Below, piece by piece: positions 12,889 to 23,657 of a stretch of 64,000 nt of DNA. Under the pieces are notes generated by a model. That model had not been told where the DNA came from. It saw nothing but the letters and a program-made list of their open reading frames with translations, and did not search any database. Origin of the DNA: Chrysopilus asiliformis (lineage: Eukaryota; Arthropoda; Insecta; Diptera; Rhagionidae). Location of the stretch: NCBI GenBank assembly GCA_964034945.1, contig OZ035960.1, positions 103,491,433-103,555,432 of the forward strand, given 5' to 3'. How positions within the stretch are numbered: position 1 is the first letter of the stretch; each line of letters begins with the position of its first letter. The translations under genes were made by a program, and so were the position numbers.

Positions 12889-13735
12889 AATCGTATTCAG
12901 CGAACCCCAGAACCCGCAGAATATATTTTTTCCCGGAACAATTGAGAAAAAGGATAATCACGTTATCCTTACAGGACATTCCGTTATCCTTACAGACTTT
13001 TTAATGACAGATTCGGATTCAGCGACCCCAAAAACCCCCAGGATAGATTTTTTTCCGGAAAATTTGGAGAAAAGGATAATCACGTTATCCTTACAGGACC
13101 TTCCGTTATCCTTACTGACTTTTTAATGACAGATTCGGATTCAGCGACCCCAAAAACCCCCAGAATAGATTTTTTTCCGAAAAATTTGGAGAAAAGGATA
13201 ATCCCGTTATCCTTACAGGACCTTCCGTTATCCTTACTGACTTTTTAATGACAGATTCGGATTCAGCGACCCCAAAAACCCCCAGGATAGATTTTTTTCC
13301 GAAAAATTTGGAGAAAAGGATAATCACGTTATCCTTACAGGACCTTCCGTTATCCTTACAGACTTTTTAATGACAGATTCGGATTCAGCGACCCCAAAAA
13401 CCCCCAGAATAGATTTTTTTCCGAAAAATTTGGAGAAAAGGATAATCACGTTATCCTTACAGGACCTTCCGTTATCCTTACAGACTTTTTAATGACAGAT
13501 TCGGATTCAGCGACCCCAAAAACCCCCAGAATAGATTTTTTTCCGGAAAATTTGGAGAAAAGGATAATCACGTTATCCTTACAGGACCTTCCGTTATCCT
13601 TACTGACTTTTTAATGACAGATTCGGATTCAGCGACCCCAAAAACCCCCAGAATAGATTTTTTTCCGGAAAATTTGGAGAAAAGGATAATCACGTTATCC
13701 TTACAGGACCTTCCGTTATCCTTACAAGGACGAAG
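12889..13735 (+). repeat. 122-bp tandem array, seven units
   Basis: The motif ATTCGGATTCAGCGACCCC starts at 13011, 13133, 13255, 13377, 13499 and 13621, exactly 122 bases apart; a diverged first unit precedes it. Each unit carries GGATAATCACGTTATCC, an inverted repeat, and CCTTACAGGACCTTCCGTTA. Units are nearly identical apart from C/A and A/G changes. The long open frames here simply follow the repeat. Confidence 0.95.
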
Positions 13736-13997
13736 TAGTGAAAATATTGTATTGTCATCGGACTTATATAAGTGTGCAAAATTTCAAGTCAATCGGACAA
13801 GTGGAAGTGGGTCAAAATTGGGTTGCAAGATTTGATCTGACAGACAAACAAACAGACAGACAGACACGAAGGCAAGCTAAATAAAAGCTTTTAATAAAAA
13901 AGAATAGAAATAGAACGAATATCGCTTTTTATAGAAATTCATTTGCTGATACTTGAACTAGACAAAATATATGAAATTAAATAATACTAGAAATAAT

Positions 13998-14125
13998 GGG
14001 TGATGTGAATAAAAAAATAGCTTTTGCTAAAACTGATGTTTTTTATCTAATGAAGTCTGTATGCAGTCTGCATTAGCTAAAAACATCAGTTTTAGCAAAA
14101 GCTATTTTTTTTATTCACATCACCC
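13998..14125. mobile_element. Short hairpin MITE
   Basis: The arms GGGTGATGTGAATAAAAAAA and AGCTTTTGCTAAAACTGATG are repeated in inverse orientation to the right, around a short centre. No coding potential. Confidence 0.75.
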
Positions 14126-14339
14126 AATGAATTTCGGCTAATAAAGACTTCGGTTTATGAATTTCTTTTGAGGACAAAATATGGTTAGGTTTTCAAAATA
14201 TGTCGTCCATAAAACACATTTCTTTTATAGTGTCAGCCAGAGCTTAGGGGAAGACCCTTTAATGCCCAAGCACAGCTCAGGATGGTAATACTTTTAAAGG
14301 GATGGTCTGCGATGGTGTGCCGTCGTCACCACGTAAACC

Positions 14340-14964
14340 CCATACAAAACGTAACAAAAGCTACAAAGTGGCAATCGTCAAATACTCTATATGAGGGCAG
14401 ACAAAATTTTTATGAAAAAAATCCATTTGCATGGGAGAGTGGGAAAGGATTGGTCCGATTCGATTTTGATGTATGGAATGGTTTTCTAAAATCATATTCC
14501 AAACACATTTCGACTTTATAAATTTTTCGATACTGTACGCCTTTATCGAGAAAATAGAAAAAAAGTTTTCAATTTGTATGGGGGAGGGGCAAGGAGGGGT
14601 CCAACTGGGTTTTGAAGTATGGATAAATTATGTAAAATTATATTTTAAACACATTTTACCTTAATAAATTTTTCCACAAGACTCACCGTTTTCGAGAAAA
14701 TTGTAAAAAACTGTTTCGTTTAATTGACGGAGGGGGAAGAAATGGTCCGATTTAGTCCAATCAATAAACCTTGCCGTTTATGAGAATCGCGACTATACAA
14801 ATTTTCAAGTCTCTAGGTCAATAGTTTCGAAAGTTATGGTATTCACGGATAGACAGACGGACAGATAGACGACCAGACAGACGGACAGACAGATGGACAG
14901 ACAGATGGACAGACAGATGGACAGACAGACTGAAAGACGGACAAATAGACAAACGGCCAGACAG

Positions 14965-14995
<31 letters not shown>

Positions 14996-15215
14996 GACAG
15001 ACAGACGGACAGACAGACGGACAGACAGACGGACAGACAGACGGACAGACAGACGGACAGACAGACGGACAGACAGACGGACAGACAGACGGACAGACAG
15101 ACGGACGCACATGCGGACATCAAAATCTTTTGTCATCCCCAACACCCTGGTGTAGCTCATTTTTGTGTTCGACCATTGGTTCGATGCGTTACTAACGGTA
15201 TACTCCTATATGATA
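14340..15215 (+). repeat. Family A (GTCY)n repeat, copy 3, with expanded array
   Basis: Begins AACAAAAGCTACAAAGTGGC and CAAATACTCTATATGAGGGC, includes two AAAATTG/TTTTCGAGAAAA blocks, the tetranucleotide array, and ends TACTAACGGTATACTCCTA. The start AACAAAAGCTA is shared with the end of family B, which suggests related termini. Confidence 0.75.
14850..15113 (+). repeat. (GACA/GACG)n tetranucleotide array
   Basis: About 260 bases of GACA/GACG units, ending in a clean 16-bp higher-order repeat of GACAGACAGACG type from about 14976. It is open in every reading frame on both strands (Ser/Val/Cys or Thr/Asp/Gln strings), which are not genes. Confidence 0.95.
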
Positions 15216-15415
15216 TATTATATAGAGCAGGGCCGGCCAACCCAAATCATTCCACGGGCCAATCTGATGATTCATTTTTTTTGGCGGGCCGCACATGAAA
15301 AAATAAAATAACCGCCATTTCTTAGTAAAATTTTTCAAATAATATTTTATGTTGTTTTTTAACAGTCACTTGGTTTAAAAAAAAATTAGAACAAAATGCA
15401 AAAAGTTGAGCATAA

Positions 15416-15745
15416 CCCCACGATTCCATTGGACTTTTAAAAATCATGATTTTTTCCCCCACTCCATATTTTGGCGAATAAAGAAATCAGCGTGTGGGCA
15501 TCTTCAGTCATGATTTTTCATATTTATCGTGTCTCCATAGCGTACTTAGAAATGTCAACGCGGAAAAAAAATTGCTTTTAGCCGCTATTCTTGTATAAAA
15601 AAAAATCCTGCTTTTCAGTAGCCGAAAAAATCATGACAGTAAGGAGATTTAAATCATGATGCAAGATTTTTTGAGTCTCCATTAGACTTTTTCGTGATTG
15701 GATTTAAATAAAATCTGGAAAAGAGTCTAATGGAGTCGTGGGGTA
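15416..15745. mobile_element. CCCCACGA-end MITE inside hAT copy 1
   Basis: The ends CCCACGATTCCATTGGACTT and GTCTAATGGAGTCGTGGG are inverted repeats. Inner arms share AAATCATGATTTTT. The same element, somewhat rearranged, sits at about 49612-49950 in hAT copy 2. Confidence 0.75.
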
Positions 15746-15844
15746 AGAAAAAAATATTTGCTAAAAATATATACATATATATAAATGGACTTATCTAAAT
15801 GTAAATGTATATATACGAGTAGTACTTATGTAAAATAAAACATA

Positions 15845-16745
15845 ACAAAAGCTATAATTGCCAATCTGGCAATTATTGAAACCCCGTATGGTGATTTAAG
15901 TGAACGGCGAACAGTTATATCAAAATTCCACTTTGAAGTCAAACTGTCCAAGAAGATGTTTTAAAATTTATTCCAATCGGATTTTGAGGTATGGGAGTTT
16001 TATGTAGAATCATATCCTAAATAACTTTTGTTCTTGTACTTTTTAGATAAGAGGCACCGTTTTTGAGATATTCACAAAAAACGTTTTCATTTGTTATGGG
16101 GGGTACCCCCCTAATGGTCCGTTTTTGCCACAGATATCGAATTAGAATAGATATCGTGTTTTGCTATCTCAAATAGGCCACCGAAATGTCAAAATATTAT
16201 TATGGGGAAAGGAGATAAATATATCATGCTTCGTTTTGGAATATAGAATGTTTGTAGTTCACTTATTGAGGAATGCGGAGAATCAATGAAAATTTTATTA
16301 AAATGTGGAATGTTTGTAGTTCACTTAAAAGCTAAAATTCATTTTTAATTTGAAACTTGATAAAAGCACAGTTGGCAATTCTGGATTCATTTCACTATGG
16401 TATGCAAATAAATTTTAGGCTTATGAAAATAGAGAAAGCATTAGTGTTTTTGGCCCATTTCTTTATACGGGCTTTTCAAGTAAGGCGCATTCTATGGGAT
16501 ATATTTCTGTGGTTTTTGCCCATTAACGAACTTAGCCTCGCATTTTACGAAAAACCAATCTGCGTAAAATTTCAAGTCTGTAGCTCCGCGCCACAGACGG
16601 ACGGACATGCACAAATTAATTTATTTTATCATCCTAAACACATTGGCGTAATTCATTTTTGTGTTTAATGACGGGATCTTGGCGTTACAAACGATAAGGC
16701 AAAATTAATATACCATTTGGTTTCACCATACGGGTATAAAAATTA
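15845..16745 (-). repeat. Family B (GTCY)n repeat inside hAT copy 1
   Basis: Reverse orientation relative to 22541-23105. Landmarks: a terminal stem-loop ATTGCCAATCTGGCAAT, subterminal CCCCGTATGGTGA and TCACCATACGGGT, a short ACAGACGGACGGAC tract, CGGGATCTTGGCGTTACAAA. Subterminal inverted repeats, a (GTCY)n tract and an end stem-loop match published descriptions of DINE-1/Helentron-derived repeats. It is interrupted by an insert at 16129-16511. Confidence 0.75.
16129..16511. mobile_element. Small hAT-like insert, 383 bp, 8-bp TSD
   Basis: The ends CACAGATAT and ATATTTCTGTG are inverted, and GTTTTTGC is duplicated on both sides (16121-16128, 16512-16519). Intact family B copies read straight through this point. 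The open frame at 16357-16668 crosses its border and is not a gene. Confidence 0.75.
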
Positions 16746-16922
16746 AATTGTAAAATTGCATATAAACTTTATGAGCAGTTTTAGTATTTTGTATTTTATT
16801 AGTTACATAATTTTTTTTTTTTTGAAAATTTCAAATCATTTGGCGGGCCGCATATTCAAACGTCTCGGGCCGCATGCGGCCCGCGGGCCGCGGGTTGGCC
16901 ACCGCTGATATAGAGTATAACA

Positions 16923-17605
16923 ATCGCGAGAAAGTTCTCTATAAACAGCTTAGTTTGACACCCTTATTCCAGACTGAAATCTCCCTATAAATAAAATGAA
17001 AGTATTTTTTGTAATTTCATTTTTCAAATATTTTTTCGTTTTTTTGATATCCTTGTGAGAATAACACAAATATTTTTAAGGTAACATTTCTCCCATTGTG
17101 TTTGCTTTTTTTTTCAAAATATGTAAATTTGTCGTGATTCTAATTGTCCAAAGTGGTTATTTTTTTTATTTAAATATTTAACGCTTTTATCTTAAAAACA
17201 TTTTTCTTTTCTAAGTAGATTGCAAATTTCCGGTCGTTAAGGAAACTGATAGCCGGAAAATGGAAATTAAACACTTCCAACTGTAAGCTAGACATCCAAT
17301 AAACAACAGCAATAAACAAACAATAATGTGTAATGAAAAGAGGTGGAAAATCACCTGAATACGAGGAACCATGCTAAATTCAATTTATAAATGAAGTAAA
17401 CTTTTCCTTATTCATGGTTGCTGTACGCTACGCTATCGAATTTATTTACTCTTACTGTAAGTTTCTTGTATTTTAAGCTTGAAGGGCTACTTTTTTAATT
17501 GGTTCCATACAGCTGGTGATTTGGTTCAGTCAATGTTAGTTTAGAATTGCTTAAAATCGAGAGTTAAATATGCTCTACACTACATAGTTGTAGTATTTAA
17601 AGCTT
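16923..17605. other. No gene recognised
   Basis: AT-rich, no recognisable repeat or coding region. Confidence 0.35.
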
Positions 17606-17855
17606 CCCAGCAGACCAAATGACTGTCTAGTGATTCTCTAGTGGTTCGCTGAAATTCACTTGGATGAACGAAATGTTCACTAGTGAAATCACGTACGACT
17701 TATTATAGAGTTACCGCGCGCATAAGTTTCGAGAAATTTTCAAAAAACGATATTTTTAAAAAAGAATTGTGTGCGAGGTACCCGTTATAGTTATCGTTAC
17801 TTTTCCAAAAGTTGATAGAAAGTTACGGTTTTTGTAAAACCTTTTTTATAAAGAA

Positions 17856-18181
17856 CTAGCTTGCATACCCGTCGTTGCCGGGTAAATCTTTTTGTCTAAG
17901 TTTTAGAATACGAAGAAAACCGGAAAGAACTTAAAAACTTTTTAATGGGTCTATGTTGGGGCTGGACCCCCGACGAACATCTATGCCAAATTTCAGGCCA
18001 ATCGGTTCAGTAGTTTCCCCGCGAAAGAGGAACATAGCGCAAAAACTAAGTTTCGAAATCACTTTACCCCCTCCCCTTACTCAAAAAATTGCTGAACCGA
18101 TTGACTTTAAATTTGGCATGAATGGAGGCCGACCTGTGGTTGAGGGGTGAACCGCGAAGTGGTTCGGGGCGCAGCCCCTAG
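17856..18181. mobile_element. Helitron-like insert with a 3'-type end on both sides
   Basis: The left edge, read on the minus strand, ends in hairpin CCCGGCAACGACGGG, TATGCAAG, CTAG and then T: a canonical Helitron 3' end. The right edge, read on the plus strand, is hairpin GGGGCGCAGCCCC, with the last C opening CTAG, then T: also a 3'-type end. The insert is flanked by A and T, as Helitrons are. Inside are two ATTTGGCATG/CTATGCCAAATTTCAG-type segments in opposite orientation. No typical 5' TCTATATA end is present, unlike related copies at 24219 and 35094. Confidence 0.6.
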
Positions 18182-18329
18182 TATAAAATACGTAAAACGG
18201 ACGTAAAACCGACCGACTGGCCGAAAGACCGTCAGACAGATGCACGGACATAATTTTGTCTGAAACGAATTTCGTACTGATCAGAAATTTTATATCTGCT
18301 TCCGTTCTCGAGTCAGTCTCTGTCATGAA

Positions 18330-19104
18330 CAGGGTTCCCCAAAAGTGAAAAGCGGAGTGTTGCTGATCGAAAAATAGTAGTGTCAGAGGGATTTCAGTAG
18401 TATCAACTTTTTTAACAGTCATTAAGAGTTTTATTGAGACAACACATTTTGAATGTTACCGTCTAATGTTTTATTGCATATCATATCAGTACATTTTTCT
18501 ATTAGTACAAAAAGAATTTTTTTTTTTTAAATTAAAATTAAAGGACGGAATTAAGTATTATATGTCCCTTTTGTTCAAGAATTGAGTGCGTTTAGTCAGT
18601 CACTTTTTCATAGACTGTGTTTACATTGGGATTCATTTTGAGTTCGCTTCATCTTCAGTCCCTAAACTTCATCAACAAAACTAAACGAAACAGGTCTCAA
18701 CAACCAGACTCAAACCGGTTTGCGATCGATAATTTTAAGTGAATCTAAACTTTGTTCGCTCTTTTTGGTTTCCCTCCCCACTGCGTCCCTCACCATCACT
18801 CACTTGGCCGGAGCGAATGACGTGTCGCCTCAAAATGAGTGCTGATGTAAACACAGTCATAGGGAATACCTAAAGTACTTAAATATTTTAGATAAAGAGT
18901 CTGAATGATTACATATACATATTTTTTTAATTTTCCCCAGATAAATGAACTTTTCAAATCTAGAAATTAACTTTCTTTTTAGCACGTTTTTTATAGGGCG
19001 AAAAAGGTAGTGTTTTGAGTTTTTCAGTAGTGTAAGTAGTGTTGGGACAAATTATCTCGAAATAGTAGTGTAAAACTACGATAGTAGTGTAAACGGGATC
19101 CCTG
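18330..19104. mobile_element. Non-autonomous hAT element, 775 bp, perfect 8-bp TSD
   Basis: The ends CAGGGTTCCC and GGGATCCCTG are flanked by GTCATGAA on both sides (18322-18329, 19105-19112). Family C copies without the insert read CCGTCATGAATACAA here (for example near 35827), which gives the empty site. TAGTAGTGT-type motifs cluster near both ends, a common pattern for hAT transposase binding sites. No transposase frame is present. A smaller palindromic element lies inside. Confidence 0.9.
18614..18857. mobile_element. Palindromic MITE nested in the hAT element
   Basis: The ends ACTGTGTTTACATTGGGATT and CTGATGTAAACACAGT are inverted, with CATAG on both sides (18609-18613, 18858-18862), a 5-bp duplication. 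The interior shares CAAACCGGTTTGCGATCGAT-like and TTTGGTTTCCCTCCCCAC blocks with the element at 39857-40141. Confidence 0.75.
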
Positions 19105-19593
19105 GTCATGAATATAAAACTTTCCCTCTATATAGAAGGAGATAGTAACAATTTTAATAAGTACGCTAATTTTGGTGTGCAATGTAGCAAATTTAAATCC
19201 ATCTTCTTAACTTAGAAAATTCCTGTTGCGACGTAAAACTGCTACCCCAAAAATACGTAAGACTGGAAATTTAAGTTTTTTATTGCGCGTAAAAAATAAA
19301 ACACTTCTAGAAAAGTGCATCGTATTATTTCTTACGTACAGAAAAAGAATAAAATTATTTGTCGTACCTATTTTTTTGGTCCTCAGTGTGAATTTTTCAA
19401 GAAATCCAAACTATCGAAAAGGCTTCACACACGCGAATCGCCGGCGATTCTCCTGAGTGTTCCGCCTCGGAGGAAAAAATTCAAATGGGTGCGAATCGTC
19501 TGAGATTTGCAAGCGAATCCACTATTAGTTTTTTGCTTCGCTAAAATGATTCGAATTGGCTTAGTTTTTATTTGTTTTTCTTTATTGTGGGGA

Positions 19594-19857
19594 TTTAAGC
19601 TCGATCCAGACTACACGATGTACGGGGTGGGGTACGAGGTTGGCACGTACCCCGAACATCGAGTGTTTGGATGGGAAATTTGCACATGGTTTCACCTAGT
19701 GAGTAAAATCAGAAGCTGTTTGATTATCCTCGTACGTGGTAACCGCGTACACGAATGAGCAAAACCCTGTGCAGTGTGGATGCAGTTCCATGTACGAGGA
19801 AACCAAAAACCTCGTATCTCGTACCCCGTACATCGTGTAGTCTGGATCGAGCTTTAA
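19594..19857. mobile_element. MITE with CTCGATCCAGACTACACGAT termini
   Basis: TTTAAGCTCGATCCAGACTA and its inverse bound about 264 bp. GTACGGGGTGGGGTACGAGG and GTACCCCGTAC motifs make further internal inverted repeats. The duplication could be TTAA or TA; the ends are too symmetric to tell. The open frame at 19507-19758 runs across the left border and is not a gene. Confidence 0.75.
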
Positions 19858-20289
19858 AAGCGAAGATTTAGTAAATCATTAGGGTGAATATTAGATGAAG
19901 ATTAAGTAAATGTTTAAAATGACTATTGTGAATTATTTTTTTCGTTTTGATGAACAAACAATGACTGTCAAGTAATTGCACCAACGATTCTCAGGAACAC
20001 CTTTGTGGCATCGCCACTAGCGAGTCATTCTAGAGAATCCTAGATTAATACACTTTATGGCTTTCTCAGCTTCGATTACCTGCATTTCCTTCTTCATATA
20101 CTTCCTATTCGCTCACTTTTGATAAACTGTTCCTTCACTGCAGTGAAGAAACATTTTTTACCGCACCGCTTGACTGCGTGTATCTTTTTCTTCCAATAAT
20201 TATGAACTGCTCACACAAGGTTCACTTGCACAGACTTCAGGTGAACATTTACTTGCTGGTCTGCAGGGTTTATCCTTAACTTACTTTCG

Positions 20290-22540
20290 AGTGCCCGAGA
20301 CAGTTCGTCCATCCTACTTATACACCTCGAACAACTTTCATGATGGGTTAATTGCACGCTATTCAAGAAATATCCTTTAAGTACGTACGACGGGTACCTA
20401 AGACTATTATTTTATTATTTTCTTCTTTATCACCTTAACAAATGAATGAAGATAGAAAACGAAATGGAATAAAAAAAATTGAATACTTCCGGGTCCTTAA
20501 AACTTTTGGCGTATACCTAATAAAAGTTCTCGTAATTCGCTTGTCTAGAAAAAATTATTTTGTAATTCTTAGGGTACTCTTAACTTTAAGCAGTATAGAA
20601 TAAGTTTCATAAAGAAAACCACAAACTCTTTGTGAAATATCTTAAATTTTTGATATGTATTTTGAAATTAAAAATTAACATAATAGGGGTATGCACAGGA
20701 GCTATTAAAGTAGCTAATACTTACTTTAAGTGACGAAATTCAGATTTTTTGACGTCCGCATAAGATTTCATGTTGAATCAACCATGGAATTTTGTCGGCG
20801 AGCTGATCAACAAAAGTTAAATTCAATTCAACTTTTTACGGCGACAAAGTTGGTCGGATTGATTGTGTACAGAAGCATAGGATACTAGGAGTTTAAAATA
20901 TGAAATGTCGCCGTAAATGTTGTGTCGGTCCAATTGTGTTTTGCGCTTAACCAGAAAGACGTTACCCCCTCCCCGCCTAAATTAAAAATATGCCTAAACC
21001 ACTGAAAAAAAAAAGTTTTAAAATGATTTTTTTCGTCCGGAGCATTCAGATGAAAATAATGAAACGGATAAAACACGTTTAATTTGTAATTCGTAAACCT
21101 CAGGTATAAGTATTTTCATCGACAAACCTATAAGCCCCCAACGTGGGGAGAAAAATTCACCTTGATACTAAATCCTTCAATTAGCATAGTCTAATGCTCC
21201 CTCTGGGGGAGTCACAAATTAGATTTCGTTTTGTAATTGAAAAACATTGAACTGAAATCTTCCGCATCATGCCATATTTACAATTTTCTGACATCTATTC
21301 ATTAATATTTAATGTTGACTAGGCTATCTATGCATGTTGGTGTAACTTTAACCTAGACGATGATGGCATTAATAAAACTCATCTTACCTTGTATCAACAC
21401 AAGGATATGCCATAGTTTAAAATGAGTTTTTAAAACAGCAGCGTTGACTGATGTAACGACGATGGTTGAATTGCACTTTGAGTTAGTGTACGCTTCATAG
21501 CCGTTAAGGTATTAGAAATGATTCCCATAACCTTTTACAGGAAACGACATTTGAAACGAACTGAAACTCATTGCCGTAACTCAAATACGAGTATACAGTA
21601 GGAGGATAACATTTTCAAGTTAAGGTAAGAAACGTCATTTCAGATTCTTATTACTTTTCTGAAATACGAATGTGAAGGTGTAGGTTATGTATTTCTTTGC
21701 AATTTACTACACCATTGTGATATGTTTGTCAGGTTATTCAACAGTGTGTATCTTTTGGGATTTGCTGTTTTTACTTGGAAGATACAGAGCATTGCACAGC
21801 AGTTATATTTCTCTTGTTTTGATACTCGTTTGGAGGGTTGAGGTAATTTCACGCTTTTTTCGATTTAATTAAGTGAGCGCTTAAAACAACGAAACGAAAC
21901 GACCCGAAAAAAATCATCACCCCACGACCTCCACTTGGTAACGAACGTCGTAACGTCACCAACAAGGAGAAAAAAACCCGACATTCGGAGCCGTACGGAA
22001 ACGGATAGAGGATATATACATGGCTAATATTACACGAACGCGAACGTATCTATTTTAAAAGCGAAGGAGCTTGAATTAAAACTTTTTCCATTAGCTTAAT
22101 TCGAATTACTTTGTGGAAATTAATTAGCAGCAAAAGTTTTTAATTTTAAACCGGAATTTTCTATCTTTCTACGGTTTGGCTGTTGTTTTTCTGTTCATTT
22201 CTTATTTTTCAAATACGATGGCCGCTTTTTCATCGTCAAGTGAGTTAATTATTTATATATATTTTTTTGTTGTTGTGTTGTTGTAAATGCTGATTTGATA
22301 TTTGAATTAATTTGGGAAAATTTTTACCCGCTTTTAATTGTGCCGCGGATGCCTTAAATTTACTGAAGAGAGAAATGAACTTTTAATATCCGTTTATGCT
22401 GAAATTAAGTCACAATTTTTCTTCTACACTGAGAAAATATATAGCTGAAAATATTTGTGGCAAGTAATTATAGCGGAAAACGCCATAAATTATAGGACAC
22501 TGATTTCAGCATAAAGTTCATACGACGGCGGGATTTTTTA
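20290..22540. other. No confirmed gene
   Basis: Mostly unique AT-rich sequence. A CpG-richer patch (about 21890-22050) precedes a short ATG-initiated stretch ending in a good splice donor (22218-22240), treated as a finding only. The plus-strand frame at 21687-21872 is unrecognised. Confidence 0.35.
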
Positions 22541-23105
22541 TACCCGTATGGTGAAACCAAAGGGTATATTAGATTTGCCTTACCGTTTGTAACGCCAAGA
22601 TCCCGTCATCACACAAAAAAATGAATTACACCATTGTGTTTAGAATGATAAAAAAAGTTGAATTTAGCATTGTCCGTCCGTCCGTTTGTCCGTCCGTCCG
22701 TCTGTCCGTTCGTCTGTCTGTGGCGCGGATTGCGGGCGCACGGATTGAGCTAGAGACTTGAAATTTTGCACAGATCCGTTTTTCGTAAAATGTGAGGCTA
22801 AGTTCGTTAATGGGCAAAAATGGACCATTAGGGGGGGTACCCCCCATACGAACGAAAACTTTTTTTCTGAATATCTCAAAAACGGTGAATTTTATCAAAA
22901 AAGTTCAGGAACAAAAGTTATTTAGGATATGATTCTACATAAAACTCCCATACATCAAAATCCGATTGGAATAAATTTTAAAAAATCTTATTGAAAAGTT
23001 TGACTTCAAAGTGGAATTTTGGTACAAATGTTCGAATTTTGATACGAATATCACCATACGGGTCTCCAATGATTGCCAGATTGGCAATTATAGCTTTTGT
23101 TATGT
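22541..23105 (+). repeat. Family B (GTCY)n repeat, cleanest copy
   Basis: Left subterminal ACCCGTATGGTGAAACC and right TATCACCATACGGGT are inverted repeats. Between them lie GTTTGTAACGCCAAGATCCC, a TCCGTCCGTCCG tract, CTAGAGACTTGAAATTTTGC and AATATCTCAAAAACGG. A terminal stem-loop TTGCCAGATTGGCAA follows. The layout fits DINE-1-like non-autonomous Helentrons (inference from architecture). Confidence 0.8.
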
Positions 23106-23379
23106 TTTTGACTAATTTATTGTTAGAGCTAAGGCATACGAAGTGCGTTACATTGCCGCGTTGCGTGATTTTTAAAGCTGGTTGTCTTTTTACTTTGTTA
23201 TACAAAATATCAGGGGCGTAGCTACAGATTTGTCATTGGGGCGTGGAGGGGGGTGGTTTAGTAAGAGCCAAATCTGCTAAGTGTAGAATAGGCCTGTCAA
23301 ACTCTTGCCACATTGGGTTTTCTACACAGTAACAAACTTTAAAGTATTAAACTTTTCTACATTTTTTTCTTAAACGGGT

Positions 23380-23560
23380 TTTTTTCGTATATCTAACGGT
23401 TCTCAAGATATTTGAAAAAAAAATCAGTTTTTTGAAATCTCTCGAATACTATGCACTTTTCTGAAAAAAATCATATAACAAAGTTTATAGAACATAAAAT
23501 TTTCTACATGTTTTGCATCAATAGCTTATACGTATCTCTAACGGTTCTCAACATACAGTA
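23380..23560 (+). repeat. Family C fragment
   Basis: TATCTAACGGTTCTCAAGAT and related runs repeat twice, as in the 5' part of family C at 34860-35050 and 63640-63680. The GTCY part is missing. Confidence 0.5.
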
Positions 23561-23657
23561 GATGCTCGTTTATATAAACTAATTAAAACACCTTGAGTTC
23601 ATATAATTGAAGTTTTCATATAAACGGTGTTTAACTTTACAGGAGCAGAATCGCCTG

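Larger units (their letters stand above)
12571..13895 (+). mobile_element. Family E composite element: long hairpin + 122-bp array + (GACA)n tail
   Basis: Three parts in order: a hairpin of about 220 bp (12571-12790), a tandem array of 122-bp units (12889-13735), and a tail with AAGTCAATCGGACAAGTGGA, a CAGACAGACAGACA tract and AATAAAAGCTTTTAATAAAA. The AAGCTTTTATT motif occurs at both extremes. The same order repeats twice at 46160-48010, so the three parts travel as one unit. Central tandem repeats plus a tetranucleotide tract recall DINE-type elements with central tandem repeats in Drosophila. The classification is inference. Confidence 0.75.
15228..16907 (+). mobile_element. Non-autonomous hAT element, 1680 bp, 8-bp TSD
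   Basis: Terminal repeats CAGGGCCGGCCAACCC and GGGTTGGCCACCGCTG are flanked by the perfect duplication ATATAGAG (15220-15227 and 16908-16915). An 8-bp TSD with CAG...CTG ends defines hAT. Subterminal GGCGGGCCGC and GGGCCGCATGCGGCCC runs are probably transposase sites (inference). No transposase is encoded. It carries an inner palindromic MITE (15416-15745) and a family B repeat (15845-16745); both are also inside the copy at 45917-50137. Confidence 0.9.
17705..19150 (+). repeat. Family C repeat, copy 2, interrupted twice
   Basis: Family C blocks (GAGGTACCCGTTATAGTTAT; TACGTAAAACGGACGTAAAA; CTGATCAGAAATTTTATATC; TTTCCCTCTATATAGAAGGA) are split by a Helitron-like insert (17856-18181) and a hAT element (18330-19104). 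Removing both restores continuity with the other copies. Confidence 0.75.

Noticed and set aside
12821..13835. Open frames across the tandem array, repeated at 46437-46742 and 47721-47942
   Set aside because: The frames follow the 122-bp unit and recur only because the repeat does. No start context, no domain, and they end at unit borders.
14805..15195. Long open frames on both strands (Ser/Val/Cys or Thr/Asp/Gln repeats)
   Set aside because: They are translations of the (GACA/GACG)n array, open in all frames because the repeat has no stop; not genes.
17607..20270. A single 2.7-kb element bounded by CCCAGCAGACCA and GGTCTGCAGGG
   Set aside because: The ends are only roughly inverted and no target duplication was found, so I did not call it.
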